DNA from: Hyalella azteca
Lineage: Eukaryota; Arthropoda; Malacostraca; Amphipoda; Hyalellidae
Length of the DNA stretch: 64,000 nt
NCBI RefSeq assembly: GCF_000764305.2
Contig: NW_025946735.1
Coordinates: 79,441-143,440 of the forward strand
Reading direction: 5' to 3'
The translations under genes and the position numbers were made by a program. Shown here in pieces: positions 1-15,100 of this stretch (position 1 is the stretch's first letter; each line of letters opens with the position of its first letter). The notes under the pieces were generated by a model. It saw nothing but the letters and a program-made list of their open reading frames with translations. It was not told the origin of the DNA and did no database searches.

Positions 1-2460
1 TTATCCGTTTACCCACAACGCCATTAAATTTGACTGTTTGTAAGACTGATTCGAAACTCGATCCCCCTGCTGCATCTAATCATCTTTGCAGTTAAAAATT
101 GTATAGGTCTATATTAAGTTATAATTAAAACGTTTAGCAACTATTCGACCACAGAAAATACCATGACTCGCTATTTCACGAGCGACTTTAGAACAATTAT
201 CATGATAAAAAATGCGAACGTTTAATCGAGAACGAATCTCGAGATTCTATAAGCTGCAGCAAGCCTTGCGTGCCGAATGCAAGGAATTATAGAAGTTTTT
301 CTTTTAAAAGTTCTTCTGAGAACGAAAATCATTTCTTCACGTCCTACCAGGAAGCGTTCAAATAAAAGCTTCATCAAAACAAGATATAAGGTGCCTGTCA
401 CGCCACTGGATCTATCCTTTAATAATGGATTGAATTTTTGGGCAAATGTTGACTTCTTAATTTGAATTTTACACACACCAATTGAGTTGTTAGTCAATTT
501 TGTAAATCATTTTTGTGTAATTTTTCTAGATCTCATTTCAGGTTACACATTTTAGAGCAAGTAGGAATTTGAAGAATTCTGGATAATTATTTTTTTAGAG
601 TGAAACTTTTTTCCGACAAAATGTTCTTGATAGAATCAATCTTAGATTTAATCATTAATCTCGATTTAGTGTTCTTCACAAAATTAACCATTATAACAGA
701 GCAGAAGAAACTTCTACACGAAGTAAGCAGACTGTATTTCTTACCGTGCATCAAACACAGGAGCGATGTTTTCTGTGTCTAGAAGCGCACCAATCGCATG
801 ACGGAGAGCTCGCTTGATCGATGCATTGCGTGTAACGAGCAACAACAACCAACTGATGGTATCAGGCAAGCGTCCTACTCTATTGTCATTACATTAATTA
901 ACTCCATTGTCATTACATTAATAAAATTGCATTCAACTTTACATCAAAATAATTTAATTAAATTGCTTCTTTTAATAATTTAGTCTAATCTGCTACGGCT
1001 GAAAATTTCAAGTTCACTCGAAACAAAGATACTCCTTATGACCAAGTAAAAATTGCGTTGCCTTGAGGAATGATTATCCGCAGCTATGCACATTTGATAT
1101 CATCATTTACGCCACTGAAAAATTCCATGATTATATCCTAAAAATTTAATTAATAATATATTATTCGACATTCTACGTTTTAAGTCAGTTGACCCGCCTT
1201 TAAATAATTCCATGACACTTGTAGTCACGCGCTCAAATCTCGTACAATGATAATCTCATAGTTAAAAAGGTAGATCAATGTCTCTGTATTGGAACAATTA
1301 TGGTTTATGGACTACATGCTCACGCGATGTTCCGTACTGATATTGTTTTTTTTTCTATGCCATTAGTAACACTAATAATAGTTTACATTCAAGAAATTTG
1401 TACACCTTTTCTTTAATTCAGCAAGACAAAATAATAGTAGACATTTTTGATGAGCTTATACATATGGATAGCATATTACCGTTTATTTAATTAGTTCATA
1501 TACTGTACGCATGGCAAAATTAGCAATAAAAAAATAACAACAATCAGGATAATCTTGATTTTTGAGGATGGTCTTTTTACTTGAATAGGTTGTCTCTGAT
1601 TTTGTTCTCCAATTAAGCGTTCTGTTGCCCTTTACGTTGATATGATAGCTGCAACAAACCTATGATATGTTACGACCTGAGGCGGTTCCGGGATAGAAAT
1701 TAAATCGACAATAATTGAAGTTCCATTTTTTTCTGAGAATATTTTCCTTCGATCAAGGCAGTAAATGTGTCATGCATGGTACTAATATTGAGCAAGAAGA
1801 AAGAATGCCCGCCATCGAGAGTGTTAAACTTGGTACAATACATGGAACCAATGTATCTGATATCCGTTCGGATGCATCTTGTATGTGTACATACATGAGG
1901 GTGTCGAACATGCTCATAGCAGAAGCACAGATGTCCAACAATCGAAGAGCTTTCTTCTTCATTCTCTTTGATGTCGAGGGAGTGCGTGCACGCGGCAGGT
2001 CAATCTCGTGGAGACATGAAGAAAACTTTACCAGCTACTTCATTGGTCCGTATTTACGGCCGAAGTCAGCTCCTTTTCTTCTTCAGAGACATCGATTGTT
2101 CTATGTCACCTCATCTAGTCATGACAACTTGTTTATTTCCACATTGAGGGATTTCAAGTCCCTCGGATTGGAGTCCGATACATGATACTAATACTAATTC
2201 AAGCCGATACATGATACTAATAAATTTCCAACTAAATTTGTGATGTGTTGGGCATGAGATTTTCAAAGGGACTCTGTAAATGGTTAGATTTTAATTAAAA
2301 TCGGTTTGCTGATGGAATCAAAAAATAACTTTCAGATTAATCTGGCGCTGATAGGAATTTTTTTCTGTTTCTCTTGTGCCCAAACAATGGACTGTACGTG
2401 AAAAATATGTGGCACGCTTGGCATTAAATTTTCGAACCTGGTCGAAAAAAATCTATTCAT
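1..2460. other. Intergenic, no supported gene
   Basis: AT-rich. The 156-codon open frame at 1715-2185 has no recognisable motif and an opposite-strand open frame overlaps it. A small direct repeat (CCGATACATGATACTAAT) lies at 2175-2222. Confidence 0.5.
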
Positions 2461-2469
2461 AGTAGGTGA

Positions 2470-2594
2470 AGTTCATATATATGAATAATATTGATTAATG
2501 ATGATATCCCAATTATGCTTGTAATGAGAAAAAAATGTATATTTATATATGAAAAATATCAATTTTTGATGATATCCCAATTATGCTTGTAATG
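2470..2594. repeat. Short tandem duplication, about 80-bp period
   Basis: GATGATATCCCAATTATGCT followed by TGTAATG occurs twice (near 2499 and 2567), each preceded by an ATATATGAA...AATAT segment. Confidence 0.75.
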
Positions 2595-2599
2595 TGCCT

Positions 2600-5500
2600 T
2601 TAATACGTTGCAAATTATAAATACGCATATGATAAATAATGTCATAATTATTTTCATACATCAAAACAAACAGCTTTTCGGCATACCGGGCGTCTAACAA
2701 TATTCATCTTCGTTATTTCTCACACTTGTGCCAAGTTAAATTGGCATCAAAGCATCCTGGAGTCCGTCTGATATTTTATTTATTTTTTATCTAATTTTAT
2801 TGAATTAATTTTATGTTAAGAAATTTTTAATAGTCAGAGTTCATTCAACAACATATATGTAACTCAAATGAGACTCGATTAACCAAAATTAAATTTTCAA
2901 AAGCAGCTGATAAAATTCGAATTCATCCATGATCCCAACATCAAACTGACTAAAAAACTATTACCACTGCTATTGCACTGCATCAAACCACTGCTGAGCG
3001 GCATTTACAAGGATAACACCGTTTACTTAACACATGTAATGCCAATGATGTTATTAAGCGAAAATTTTGTTACTGTTAGTATTCGCAAATTGTGAAGAAC
3101 GCACCGATATTGGCGCTAATGAAGCACAATGACACATATGATACAAATATAAAAAATATATAAACAAACGAAACTCCAGTAACCAATACTTTTACTATAG
3201 ATATTTAATGCGATAACAATTCATTGCTGTTGGAGAAAATGTTGCTTGCCAAATTGATTGAATTGTAAATGGTCTTGTGAATTAGGCGTTTATCTGTGTT
3301 TCCAAAAATAATTATATATGTAAAAATTATTCAGTTTGAAAATTTATAATTTGTACCATATACATTAATTAAAAAGTACAGAATTGGAAATTAAATTACT
3401 ATTCATCATATTTGAATAGTTAATTACTTACTGAATTCCAATTTCAATATACCTTTGCAAGCTAAAACACGTTAAACCTCACATTTAATAAAATTTCATA
3501 CTATTTAGCTTATTAACTTTTATCGCGTTGCCGTCATACCATGCGAATATTAGATTTGTATGAAAAAGTGTGAAGAACAACCTACCCAATCATAAATACC
3601 CAACATAAGAATTTACGTTGCCGATCACCCACAAGCAGAATGAATAGTATCTTGCATTATCATCATGTAACTCTTAATGTTCACGGCTGCTAATTCGAGA
3701 TTGTTTCAATTCTTGCATATTTGTGAGTTTTGTGACATTTTTGCATGATTTTGAATAATCGCTAAGTAAGACACTTATAAGAACAAGTAATCAAGAAGAC
3801 GGTTAAATAAAAATATCGATTGGATTTTATTTGAAAATATGAATTTTTGGACTGCGTAGAACGTGATAGGCTAAAATTGTATAAATTCAAACATTTGATA
3901 CCGGGAATTATTTATATATGTGTGTATCACATGGTAAATAAACATGTTTTAGTAAGTATTTGATAAACATTCTAGGACGACAATATACTATATAGTGGAT
4001 TGTCTAAAACTTGCTTTCTCATCTAAATTTGACGAGCTAAAACACTTCACAAGCCTGAGGCACAAGGGCTTTTATCTCAAAAATAGGCATCTTGTAGCCG
4101 TTTACAACCTCCCGTTAAATTTGACGAGTTCGTTTCGTTTTACGCCAACGAACGTGACTACTGGGAGGACTTATAATCACCGATTTTGTCGCTGGGCAGC
4201 CCTGGCTGGCAGTTCCGTATGGGGAAAAGTTTCCCTTCAATAATGAAGCTCATTCAAACGTTCATTTGAAATTTCCTCTTTTTCACCCAATGCGGGGAAA
4301 ATTCTCCCCAGTGATTATATAATTGCGTTTATAATGTGATAAAATCAAACGCAACACTCCAACGCAAACCTGTTTATGTGTAGCCTAATTTTTTGCAGTT
4401 TTTTTACCGGCATTTGGAGCTTAAATTTATTCCTCTACAATTAATGCGTAAACTAAAATTTTTTGTCAAATCCTAGTTAATATTAATTACTTGGGCGCTA
4501 CAAAAGCGCTAATATCCGGACATTTTCTTGCTCATTTAGCCAACTCTCGAGCACTGGAGTAGTAGTAAAAGATCAAAGGACGCCTGCAGCACTTTGCTCT
4601 TCGATTTTCTTCCAGTATTTATTTATCAGGGCCGGAAAAGACTTGAGCTGAAGAGCTGAAAGTCTTAAAGGTTTAGGCAATTATTTTGATGACCAGCTTT
4701 GCCTCAGGCCATCAACTTGGGTCAGCATAGAGACGAGCAAAAAAGGAGAGCCTTCACCGAAGAAAACATATAATTGAAAAACACAGAACAATGAAGATAA
4801 AGAAATTTGTTGTCATCAATGGTATGCCACTAACTTGTGTTGCTCAAAATATTTTCCCATTTTCAGACGTTTTACGTGTATGTTATTTTTTGCAATAATT
4901 ATAAAAAACTAATAATGTATTAGAATAATTGTGTATCAATGACAGTGTGAGGTTGGAATTGCTGAACGAGTGCGTTCTTTTTACGTTCCCAGAAAATCGT
5001 CGAACGACGGAACGGGGAAGTATTTATAAGCCAAAAATTAAATTACTTAAGGCAAGATATTTCTCACTAAAATGACTGCAGATGTTTTACCATGACGGTT
5101 CATTTATGAGTGAAAGTCCAAGACATTTCCTGCTTAAGAATGCGACGTAGACTACACAGCAGTATAAAAGCAATTAAATTGTCAAGAAAGTGAAAGGAAC
5201 CTAATAACACATTCTCGAAACTTTCAATTCAATACTTGTGGAAAAAGTATCTTTGACGGCAACAAGTTTCAAATTTACTTCGCTAAAAACCACCGGGGAA
5301 TTTTTGTTCAATGCGAGGAAATAGAGCTGTTAAAAAATCTATTAATTCAAAGTAAGAATATTGTCTGAAACATTCTTAAAAACTAAGGACGACCTAGACA
5401 CAATTTGCCTGCGTCATTTGAAGAACGAATCTACGGAACCTTTGCAGGAGACAAAAAAAAACTGCTCGTCGATAGCAATCATTTTGAAATTACAGACCCA

Positions 5501-7260
5501 TCATTTAAACTCAATCAAACAACCATAAAAAATCAACAAAGAATGACTTATTATATAATTTATGTTCATATTTATTATTTGCTTCATTTATGTATGACTA
5601 TGTTTATGATTATATTCCATTATATCTTTTTTTAACAAATTATTTTACTTACGTACATTATTCACTTTTAACCCAAGAATTTATTAACAAACTTGCTTTC
5701 AAAATAAACAATTCATTCTTATTCTTCGTTTTGCCCTAGGCAACATGTTAATAAGTCTCTACTAATAAAATCGTTCTGGTTATCTCTGAACGTTCCTTTG
5801 TTGTTGCTAGCACAATGAGAGCTGAACGGTATGTTTCATTTCGATTTCTTCGTATATAATTGGAGATGCGTATAATAGTCTTAGCAGGAAATACAGAAGA
5901 CATTAGCTCTTTGGAGAACACAAATCAATTCTTTTAAAGTGGTCCGCAGGGAATAAAATTCCTCTCCAAATAGAGGGGACCAAGCCGATGAATACTCCAC
6001 TATAAGAATTATGAGTGAATTATAGCCTATGATCTATGACGGTCATACAGAATCTATGACGGTCACACATCAATTGAGTTGAGAATGAAAAAGAGAAGTC
6101 CAGCATTGATGTTCAATTGGCGCCTATAATGAGTAGGTAATTTTGCTTCAATGCACTAATGATATTTTTTTATGTCGACATGACGTGACTGACCTCATAC
6201 CGAAATATTGCTTTGATTTCACCTGCAGGTTTTAGGATATATTTGATGACTTTAGGATGAAATGAATGCCGAATCATGGCTTACAGAATGCCGAATCATG
6301 GCTAACTTGTGGAGTAAATGCATTAAAAATAAAGCTCATTTATTGAGGTTTGGCAAGGTTGAAATTTTGAAAACCACAAACGTGAGCACATCACCAGCCC
6401 TTCAAGAAGATACATTCATGGACACCAAATGCTGAAGAATGTCAAATCGCTGATTTACTTAAACGGCATTGATTTTTCTCGGTTACACAAACGAACTCGA
6501 CGATATGAGTTATAATTCAATATAAATTCTACCAATTTAATCTAAGTGATCATTGTCTGAACAGAGAAGTGGGAATAAACTTATTAATATTACAGGAACT
6601 TTTCACATCCTGCCTGAAAGAATGGGATGATGACAGCCACAAATTCTCAACAAAATCCCCAGCGGGGCTTTGAAATAAGACTGGCGAGCGGCGCAGCTAC
6701 AATACCAGTTCCTTGCAATAAAATATGAGGGCAATATTGGTAGAAGTTCCTCGCTTTTAGTGAACAAATTTGCTGCGTACCGAGAATGCTGGTACAAAGC
6801 TGCAACTATAGTGATAACGGTGTCAAAAGAAATAGTGACAATTATTACAATATCAAATAAAAAGTGAATGTAGTCTCTAAGCCAAGAGAATATCCCTCAG
6901 GTGTTACATAAAATGTGTTCATTTTTTTTAATAGAAACAAACCAACATTTTTTTTAAATCGGCGTTGATTAAGATCTTGGATTTTCCGATCTCGTAAACA
7001 CAACCTGGCGAGACCTTCGATTTAATCATTAAGTAATTTTATAGATTCCGACCCTAAATTTTGATAATAAGGAAGTGACAATTTGGCAATAAATATAATA
7101 GTAGTGAGGAGCGAATAAACTAGCGCAAAATTATATTTTATTCAACGTATATATGAAAATATTAAACAAGGACTAATAAAATTGTGATCAGGTAATTCTT
7201 TGCGGTATTAAATATACAGGCATGCAATTTGGGCGATCATTTCTTAATCCAAGTTTGTGA
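2600..7260. other. Intergenic, no supported gene
   Basis: AT-rich with only short chance frames. Small local repeats occur at 6040-6070 (CTATGACGGTCA) and 6270-6305 (AATGCCGAATCATGGCT). Confidence 0.5.
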
Positions 7261-7269
7261 GCTGTTACG

Positions 7270-7307
7270 ACCATGGTTGAATTAATACATATTAATTCAA
7301 CCATGGT
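7270..7307. repeat. Perfect 17-bp inverted repeat
   Basis: Arms ACCATGGTTGAATTAAT and ATTAATTCAACCATGGT with a 4-base loop. GTTACGACC stands both just before and just after it. Confidence 0.8.
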
Positions 7308-7831
7308 TACGACCCCACGGACGAGTGATAACAGATGATGACTCATCTGGAGGCCGGAGCCGAGCAAGAGTTAAAAAATGCTGATTGATGAGAAGGTTCT
7401 AGAGCCTGCAAGCTCTCGACTTGAAGATGGATGTTAGAAGTGAATTCATTTCATTGTATTTCTTGGAAAAAATTATTCGCTTTCATAGTATTCCATGAAG
7501 AAGGCAATCGTTTCATTGCATTTATTAACAAAGTGAATTCCGTTCATTGTGTCGACTTTACACCCGAAAGCTCGATAAATCCAAATGCACACCATATTAA
7601 TGAAAGGAACGCTCCACTGCAGGAGAAACCACTTCAGTTCCTTCAACCAGGCAGCACGTTTTCCTACAGATAACATTTATGTTGATTTTAATGTGAAAAC
7701 GACACACGACGAATTTCACAAAAATTTAAGGTGATGAAGAAATATACCGTGCTTCGAAAAATCTGTAGCAAAAAATTTCTTGTTTGAAATGTAAAAAGCA
7801 GGGGATATAATGGGCGTATGAAAAAATTTTT

Positions 7832-7988
7832 GGAGCCTACACAATTCAATGGAGCCTACACAATACCAATGGACCCTAAACAATAGAATGGAGCCTATAC
7901 AATAGAATGGACCCAACACAATAGAATGGACCCTACACAATAGAATGGACCCTGCACAATACAATGGAGCCTACACAATAGAATGGAC
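7832..7988. repeat. 19-bp minisatellite
   Basis: Eight units of GGACCCTACACAATAGAAT or close variants (GGAGCCT, CAATACAAT). The minus-strand open frame across it (repeated C-x-G-S-I-L) reflects the repeat and is not a gene. Confidence 0.9.
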
Positions 7989-8557
7989 ATAATGCATGTT
8001 GTATTCTACTTGGGAAAAATATCAAATATATTTACGATGTCAACGAACAAATTATTATTTTTATTCATGGCCACACGGAAGTAATCGTCATGACATCAAG
8101 CCAAACATATCAGGCTGGTCGATAAACCAATATGTTGAAGGCGGAATGTGAGAATGGGAAACTGCGTTACTAGCACCAACAAATGAGATGCGATTTTTGC
8201 TCAAGCTTGAAAACTTATTTTATTTTAAGTGCAAATTCTTGAGGTTAATTTCTCAACTTAAGAACTGCTGTGAAAAAATTCTTCATAACAAAATATATAA
8301 TAGCACAGTTATATAATTAATTTTTAAATATTTCGTTGACTTTCTTAGATATTCATTGGATTTGGTATGATCCTGTAACCCGAAATCACAGGCTATGCAA
8401 AAACTTATATCTCATTTTTTTATGAATTATTGATTACCTGCACATGCTGTTACTATACCTGTATTTTGTAGCGGGTGCTAAGATCAGAGAAATTTACCTA
8501 GTTGCCGATTCCTGTTGAGATTTCATTTCGGATTTCTGATGCAGCAGAAATTTTTAA

Positions 8558-8589
8558 CTAAATGGAATTTAGAAATTCCATTTAGTTAA
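8558..8589. repeat. Inverted repeat (hairpin)
   Basis: AACTAAATGGAATTT and AAATTCCATTTAGTT face each other over a 2-base centre. Confidence 0.75.
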
Positions 8590-8927
8590 ACTAATTAACA
8601 GATTAAGCTAAAAACTAAACAGTTTTTATGTTATTAATGACGTCGAAATATGAAAAACGTTTCACATTTCCTTATTATTTTGCTGTTTATTTTGCTCATT
8701 TAAAGCGGATCATAGATGCCTTCTTCCCACAAACAGTATAAAATTAGTTACCAATGCACTCCAATATTAATGGGCAAAGAGAATAAATTTCAATAAGAAA
8801 CTCAACAATATTTTCTATTCGAAATTCAAGAACTAATTGTGATCGCTTCTATCAACTGACGCTTAGTAGTATGAGAAGATTAAAAAATGGTACAATGATT
8901 TCTTCAACAGTCGTGAAAATGAGAGTT

Positions 8928-9142
8928 TTACATGTTACCATGCAATGCCTGCACGAGATAAGCCGCTCTACTTGATGCCCCAATTTATTTAATCATTTTG
9001 CGATAGAAACTAGTTTGATAATTTATTCAACATCGAGCACAAATAAATCGTCAGAAAATGCAAAGTATGCATGTTACCATGCAGTGCCTGCTCGAGATAA
9101 GTCGCTCAACTCGATGTCCAATTTATTTGATCATTTTGCAAG
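8928..9142. repeat. Direct repeat, units about 137 bp apart
   Basis: CATGTTACCATGCA(A/G)TGCCT followed by GC(A/T)CGAGATAAG(C/T)CGCTC and CAATTTATTT(A/G)ATCATTTTGC occurs at about 8931 and 9069. Confidence 0.75.
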
Positions 9143-9149
9143 CTAAGTT

Positions 9150-12100
9150 GGGTCGTAGAAGAGATGGCGGGCCATAACATCGACAACTTCCATAAACTTG
9201 CCTACTTGCTTCCAGGGGCGTTAGAAACGAAGGCCTATCGTCACGGAAGTGTGCCACTCTTCGCATAGTTTGGTTGTTAGTAAAGTAAGAGAATTATAGA
9301 CTTGTCAATGGTTATGGCAGAGGTTTGTTCAAGAGGTATATATTGCTAAGAGGTATGGTATGGGAAAAATGTGTTTAACAAAATATAGAAGTTATTTTGT
9401 TCCTGCTTAATGAAGTAAACTTACATTATTAATTAGGCAACGAGCTGTTTTCTCGTTACATCCATTCGGGATTACATGAAAATGAATTTGAAGGATCGAA
9501 CTATTGAGTAACTCTTGATCTCCAGCATGTCAAGCAACCGCAGCGCAGACTTATTTTTATTTGTATTCAAAGCAAGCGACATGTTTTGGAAATATTTGGC
9601 GTATACTTAATAGTAATTTATCTCACATTATTATCAAACAAATTTCATAATTATACAACCGACCGACTTCCATTATTGTCCTTAACATAAAGAAATTTAT
9701 GTCTAACATGCATTCTCCAGTTTGACTTCAAGATACACTAATGCTGGACATCTGTTCAAGCGTTCAAAAGTCTACGGTATGAAATTTATCTTGCCCAACC
9801 ACCTGGCTCCTGAACACACAAACTTCCTCCGACAAGAGCTCGAGTTTACACCTTCTGTCGATCCCGTAAACTCATTCGACTTATTTACGATCTGCAACTT
9901 GAGATGGCATGCGCCAAGTTCCCTTTGCAGAAACATTTTTTGCTGTACTTAGGAATGTATTTTCCATTGATACAGCGATCTTGCCAATACACGAAATGTA
10001 TTCGGGATTATCACGCACTAATTTTATTCTGTTTAGAGCATGTAAAGAACTTTGTCTGCCTAATAAAAAAGATTTCAATGAACTGAAAAAGAACCCAACT
10101 TCTAATTTTTTCAGAAGTAATTAGGAAATCTATTGAAGAACACACCGACGATGATTTGTTAACTGAAATTACAAAAAAAAATTAAGTTAACACGTTAGAT
10201 ACATTTATATATTATTACAGAGTCAAAAACTGTAGATGCAGTAGAGTTGAGTAACTGGAATCAAGTTATATCTTTTTCCACTTTTTCTTTTCTCAACGAA
10301 TAATTATTCTTTCAATAGTACAAGAGAATCTGGGATAACTTTTTCACTTCACTCGCGGAATTATTTCATCTTCAAATTTGGAGTGAGCAATTTGCCTTCC
10401 TTATCCGTGAGTGCTATAGTTGGCAATGAGCCAGAGCTCCTTGGCTCGGCTGTTGCGTTGGACTTTCGTCCTAAAAAAACAACTTCATAAAATTATTGAC
10501 GCTGCGCCATCCGCCCACACTGTTGTGCAGCACGGCGCTGCCAGAGAGGATAACAAATCTATCCTACCGGGCATCTAACGTTAAATCAACGTTGAATAAA
10601 CGTTTTTTTAATAACGTTAATTACCCGTGTGATCAACGGCAATTAGGCAACTCATCACACATAAATAAGTTTTATAAGTTTGACCGTGAGGGATGAACAT
10701 CGTGAAAAACCTTAATATAATAATTTGATAAAGTAGTTTTTACGTGTATTAAATTTATTGTCCGCTAAAACTGAACTTTCTAATGTAAACTCAAGCGTGT
10801 AATTCTAAAAATTTGTAAAAAAACTCACGATTAATACGGCAAGGTAGTTTTTAAGCTGATCTTTTCACATTACTTATTATCTAACCTTTCTGAGTTCAGT
10901 TGTGCAAGCACGATAAGTCATATTAATTGTTCATTGTTTTTTTTTGCTTAGGTTCACTTTGAATGTGAATATTCATAACTTCGATCGACTTTTCCACATT
11001 CTGTTTGTATTGACTTCCAGAAACCGCTTGGTATGTGACTCGAAAATTTCTGTAGCGTGTTATTGTCTATGACGAATCAAATAATCTTCAAAATGATTCT
11101 TTACAGTAGAAACAATCATTAATTCCTAGCCTCAAATTGATGCCTGATTATTAATATTAACCTCATAATGTATGTCAAGAATTAAACAGTGTTGTTATGC
11201 ATCCATTTAAAGTTGCATACTCTTTAGATATTCATATTTCAATATAATGAAATAAAGAAGTTAGCGAATGGGGCTTCGTGTAAGAATATTCAAATAAAAA
11301 TTTAAATTTTATGTTCATGTTCATGTTCAACATGATGTTTACGAGATAAAAATAGAAATTATGAAGATGTCGCTTCAGGCTGTGGCATCTGCCATCAAAG
11401 TTTGGCAGGGCAGTGAAAATATTTGATGTCGCGTACCCGTCTGAGTGCCCCGACACTTTCAACATCCAGGCTTCGTTACCCAGCTCATGAAATATTCCGG
11501 TGTTGCCTAGAGAGATTCTGAATTGCCGGCTGGATATTTTGCCGAAATTATCGACTAATGAAATTTATCTTGGAAAAGGCTTCGTTCGAATTCAGGGGCT
11601 TCGTTAGAATTCATTGGCTTTTGAGCGTTCCGTAATGGACTCATAAGCTATGAGCATCCTTACTTGGCCACCGATATTTCTATGATAGTTACTGTTTTTT
11701 TGCAAAGGGGTCGAGGCAGAATTTGTGTTTGGATGAGGTTTTTCACTGGGCCCAAGATTTGTACCAGGAACGGGGTGTGGTTTCAGAAGTGGGTTGGTAT
11801 TGGTAAGGAGTTTGCGTTGGGAAAGAGGTATTATAATTTATTCATTTTCATCCCAATCATTTTTTTCATATAACTTAAATGTAATAAACGACGTGCAGTA
11901 CCTACTCCGTGAACGAAAATGTCGATTCCACTATTCAATTCAGCCTCACATAGCACTTCGGAGTAAAATTATTATAACTAATAAAAAATATTTGGTTTAG
12001 TTTTCAAATCAATCCCCTTACATCGAGAACACAATTCCAACAACTTTTTTATTCCATTACTTGATAATATTGGGGTTATTTACAACTGCAAATTCATCCA

Positions 12101-15100
12101 TCCTTTTTTTTATGGCTGAATATTTCGGTGTGATTAAAAATCGTTGGTTTATTTTAGTGATTATATTCTCAGTTATGGAATACCCAGACCTAAAACCAAA
12201 GTAATTTAACTAAAACAAAAATAATCGCTAATACAACCTGTTGATTCGTGAAGTACTTACTGGTAGAATTAAATGAATGTCACAAATCAAATTTAGCAAT
12301 CTCAGTTAAACCTTTTGATTTTGAAAGGGGATGCTATGATTTATTATATCTTAGTTTGATTATTTTTCGTTTGCATTTTCAGTCACCACTGACGTGACCT
12401 CGCTTAAGAAAAACCGGTATACTTTTGCACTCTGTTTTGCGATTACACTACAGAGTCACGTGGGTCAATTAATCGTTTTTATTTTGTGTCATTCATGCTA
12501 TTTTTGTTCAATGGTATTCTTAATGATTGTGAATATTTTTGTTTGTATTATTTACTTATTCATCTTATGTTGTCCATTCATTGCTTTTGCTTTAAATTGT
12601 TTTTTTATTTCACTAGAGCTGAATTTGTGTTTTGCTTGTCTTTACAGAAAGGTTCCGAAACATGGACTAAGCTTGAAAAGTTTAGGTTTTCTCTCTTACG
12701 GCCAGAAAAAATGCACTGTTTCTAATAATTTGTGTTTGTAATAAATATTTTGTTGTTTAATCATAAATTTATTCTTTTATATGGTTTTTCGTCCTTACTT
12801 GGTAGCGGGAAGTATTACCATTCAATCATGCGTTAATGTCTGAAACCATTGATGGATTTACTTTAGATCACTTGATTGCTTTAATAGCAACTTTATCAAG
12901 AATTTAGAAGCAAAGAAAACAGCCAAAAAATTCATTTCTTATGTGAGAAAACGTTTCGGAGTCCTGCTTCATCGTCAGTTCGAAAACCTGAAATACATGT
13001 AAAAAATTATCAAACAAAAATTCACATTGAAGATATTATAACACAAATTGTCAAATGAAAATGAATATGAATGAGGTAAACATGAGCAGAGACTTTAGAG
13101 ACTTTGGCTTGGGAGTTGGCAGTTTTGTTCTCTAAATACCTCCCAGATGTAAATCTTCATATATTGCTGGTGAATAATTGTAACATCGGTTCTTTTTCAG
13201 TTATAAAGATACACTCCCTGTTCCTAAAAGTTATAGTTTAGATTCAATATAATGCTCATTATTTTCAATATAATTCTCACTTTGTATAATTCATGTGTTC
13301 AATTAAAAACTCGGTATAGTAGAGATACGCTTAAATGAAAAACTCGGAATGAATAAATGCAGTTTGTTTTCACTATCATTCCTACTTTGTTTGGATCGTG
13401 CGATGCAATTTCTTCGCATGAATAACAAGTTGAGTTAAGCAGCATATTTCAAATACAGTCGTCATTTTATGCGATTCAGTTTTCTCCTTAAAGTACAGTA
13501 AATAATAGAATTTTATCAAAATTGGAAATCTTTAATACTAATTTGCTGCCATGTTCTTCCAACATATACAATATGCAATTACAGGTAAAATTTGTCCAAC
13601 ATTATAGTTTTTGCGGTTAAATCCCGTATCTCTACCCGTAAACCTATATTTTTGTGAGTTAGTTGATGTACTTAAAAAAATAAAGCTTAATTTGCCCTAA
13701 ACAACAACTGCTTAATTTGCCCTGACAGCATCAATAACTGGCAATAATGTTGGGCAAGTTGACAAGATAATTGAATGTAATGAATTGAAATGAGTTAGAT
13801 TCATAATTCTTTATAAGAATAATTGACGATAAAGTGAAATGAATTTGAGCAATCTACTCCTGAACACGGTGCGATATATGCACTGTCCAGAGGAATACTA
13901 TAAAAAACATATGCATACAATTAATTATAATAATTTAAGTAATATAAATAAATTTCGAATAATTCATGTAAATAATTTACAAATAAAATACATTTTAGCA
14001 ATGCAACAGTCGAATTGCACATATCGTCAATAGAAAAAGAACCTTCAAAGCCAGCAAATAGAAGTCATTGTCAGCGTTGCCGAGCTGATAGCTAACAAAC
14101 GGTACGTCAATAACTCCAATAGAGAAGGTGATTTACCTACGAGACATGGATGATTCGCTCATGCCAGTACGATGCCAAGATTACCTCTAATAAAATTCAA
14201 ATATAACCTTTTTAAAATGCATGATAGACGGCCTCAATTTACACGCACTGCATGCCACTGATTCTATTTTACTCATGCTTGCTTAACATATACGAATATT
14301 TTTTTTGCAACCCTGTGTCGTTTTAATGACCAATGTAAACGCCATTTAACCTCATCAATATTTTATTAATAACTTTGTGAAATGGTCCACAATATTCAAG
14401 CACTGTTTTGCTTTTTTATACTTTGAAACTGCAATAATTGAGACAAATGCTCGTATGTTTGAAGATAGCAGAATCATTTAGAGGAATCCTATAGAATAAA
14501 TCAGGATCATAAATTATCCGGTTTCAATGTTGGCTGCTGTGCAAACAATTCCTGAAGAATTTATCTCATTACAATAATCAGTATCTTCATTACAATAGAG
14601 CAAGTAAAGCAAACTCCCGCGTCCAATAAGTTTATGATGCAATGATTTTCCCGCTTATTGTCAACCTTATAAGGCTTCCTCATCAAACCGCTCTCAAAGT
14701 TCAAAGTTTGAGCGAAATTTGATCCTTGTCTGAGCGAAATTTGAACCGTGAAATTATAGAATTTTTTCCCAAAATGTTGGAGTGGATGAGAAGTCTCATG
14801 CTACCGCTGCAAAGTTTTAATACTTACTCCATTAAGTGCATATTAGCTTATAATTTTCAATAGCCTATACAGAGGTTTTCACCATAATTCATTCACTATT
14901 GAATGTGTAGTATACAAACAAGCTGACAAGTATTGGGTTTCGCTCTCTGGATTCTGTTGAATGTTTTATTCGTGATGGCAAACAGACATCAAACAAAAAT
15001 GACAAGATCCGATGCACCCATTAATTCTCTATATTGGATAAAGTCATGTATTCTGTCTTCAAATGTCGCACTTGTAATTCAAATATGAATGAGTGAGCGT

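Noticed and set aside
1715..2185. 156-codon open frame on the plus strand
   Set aside because: No motif, no supporting splice or promoter signal; an opposite-strand frame overlaps it and composition is like the surroundings.
9722..10124. Protein-like stretches in three frames
   Set aside because: Could be a frameshifted pseudogene, but no recognisable family and the frames do not join cleanly; left as intergenic.
12394..12741. 115-codon hydrophobic open frame
   Set aside because: T-rich DNA yields F/L/C/I strings in more than one frame here; no conserved feature.
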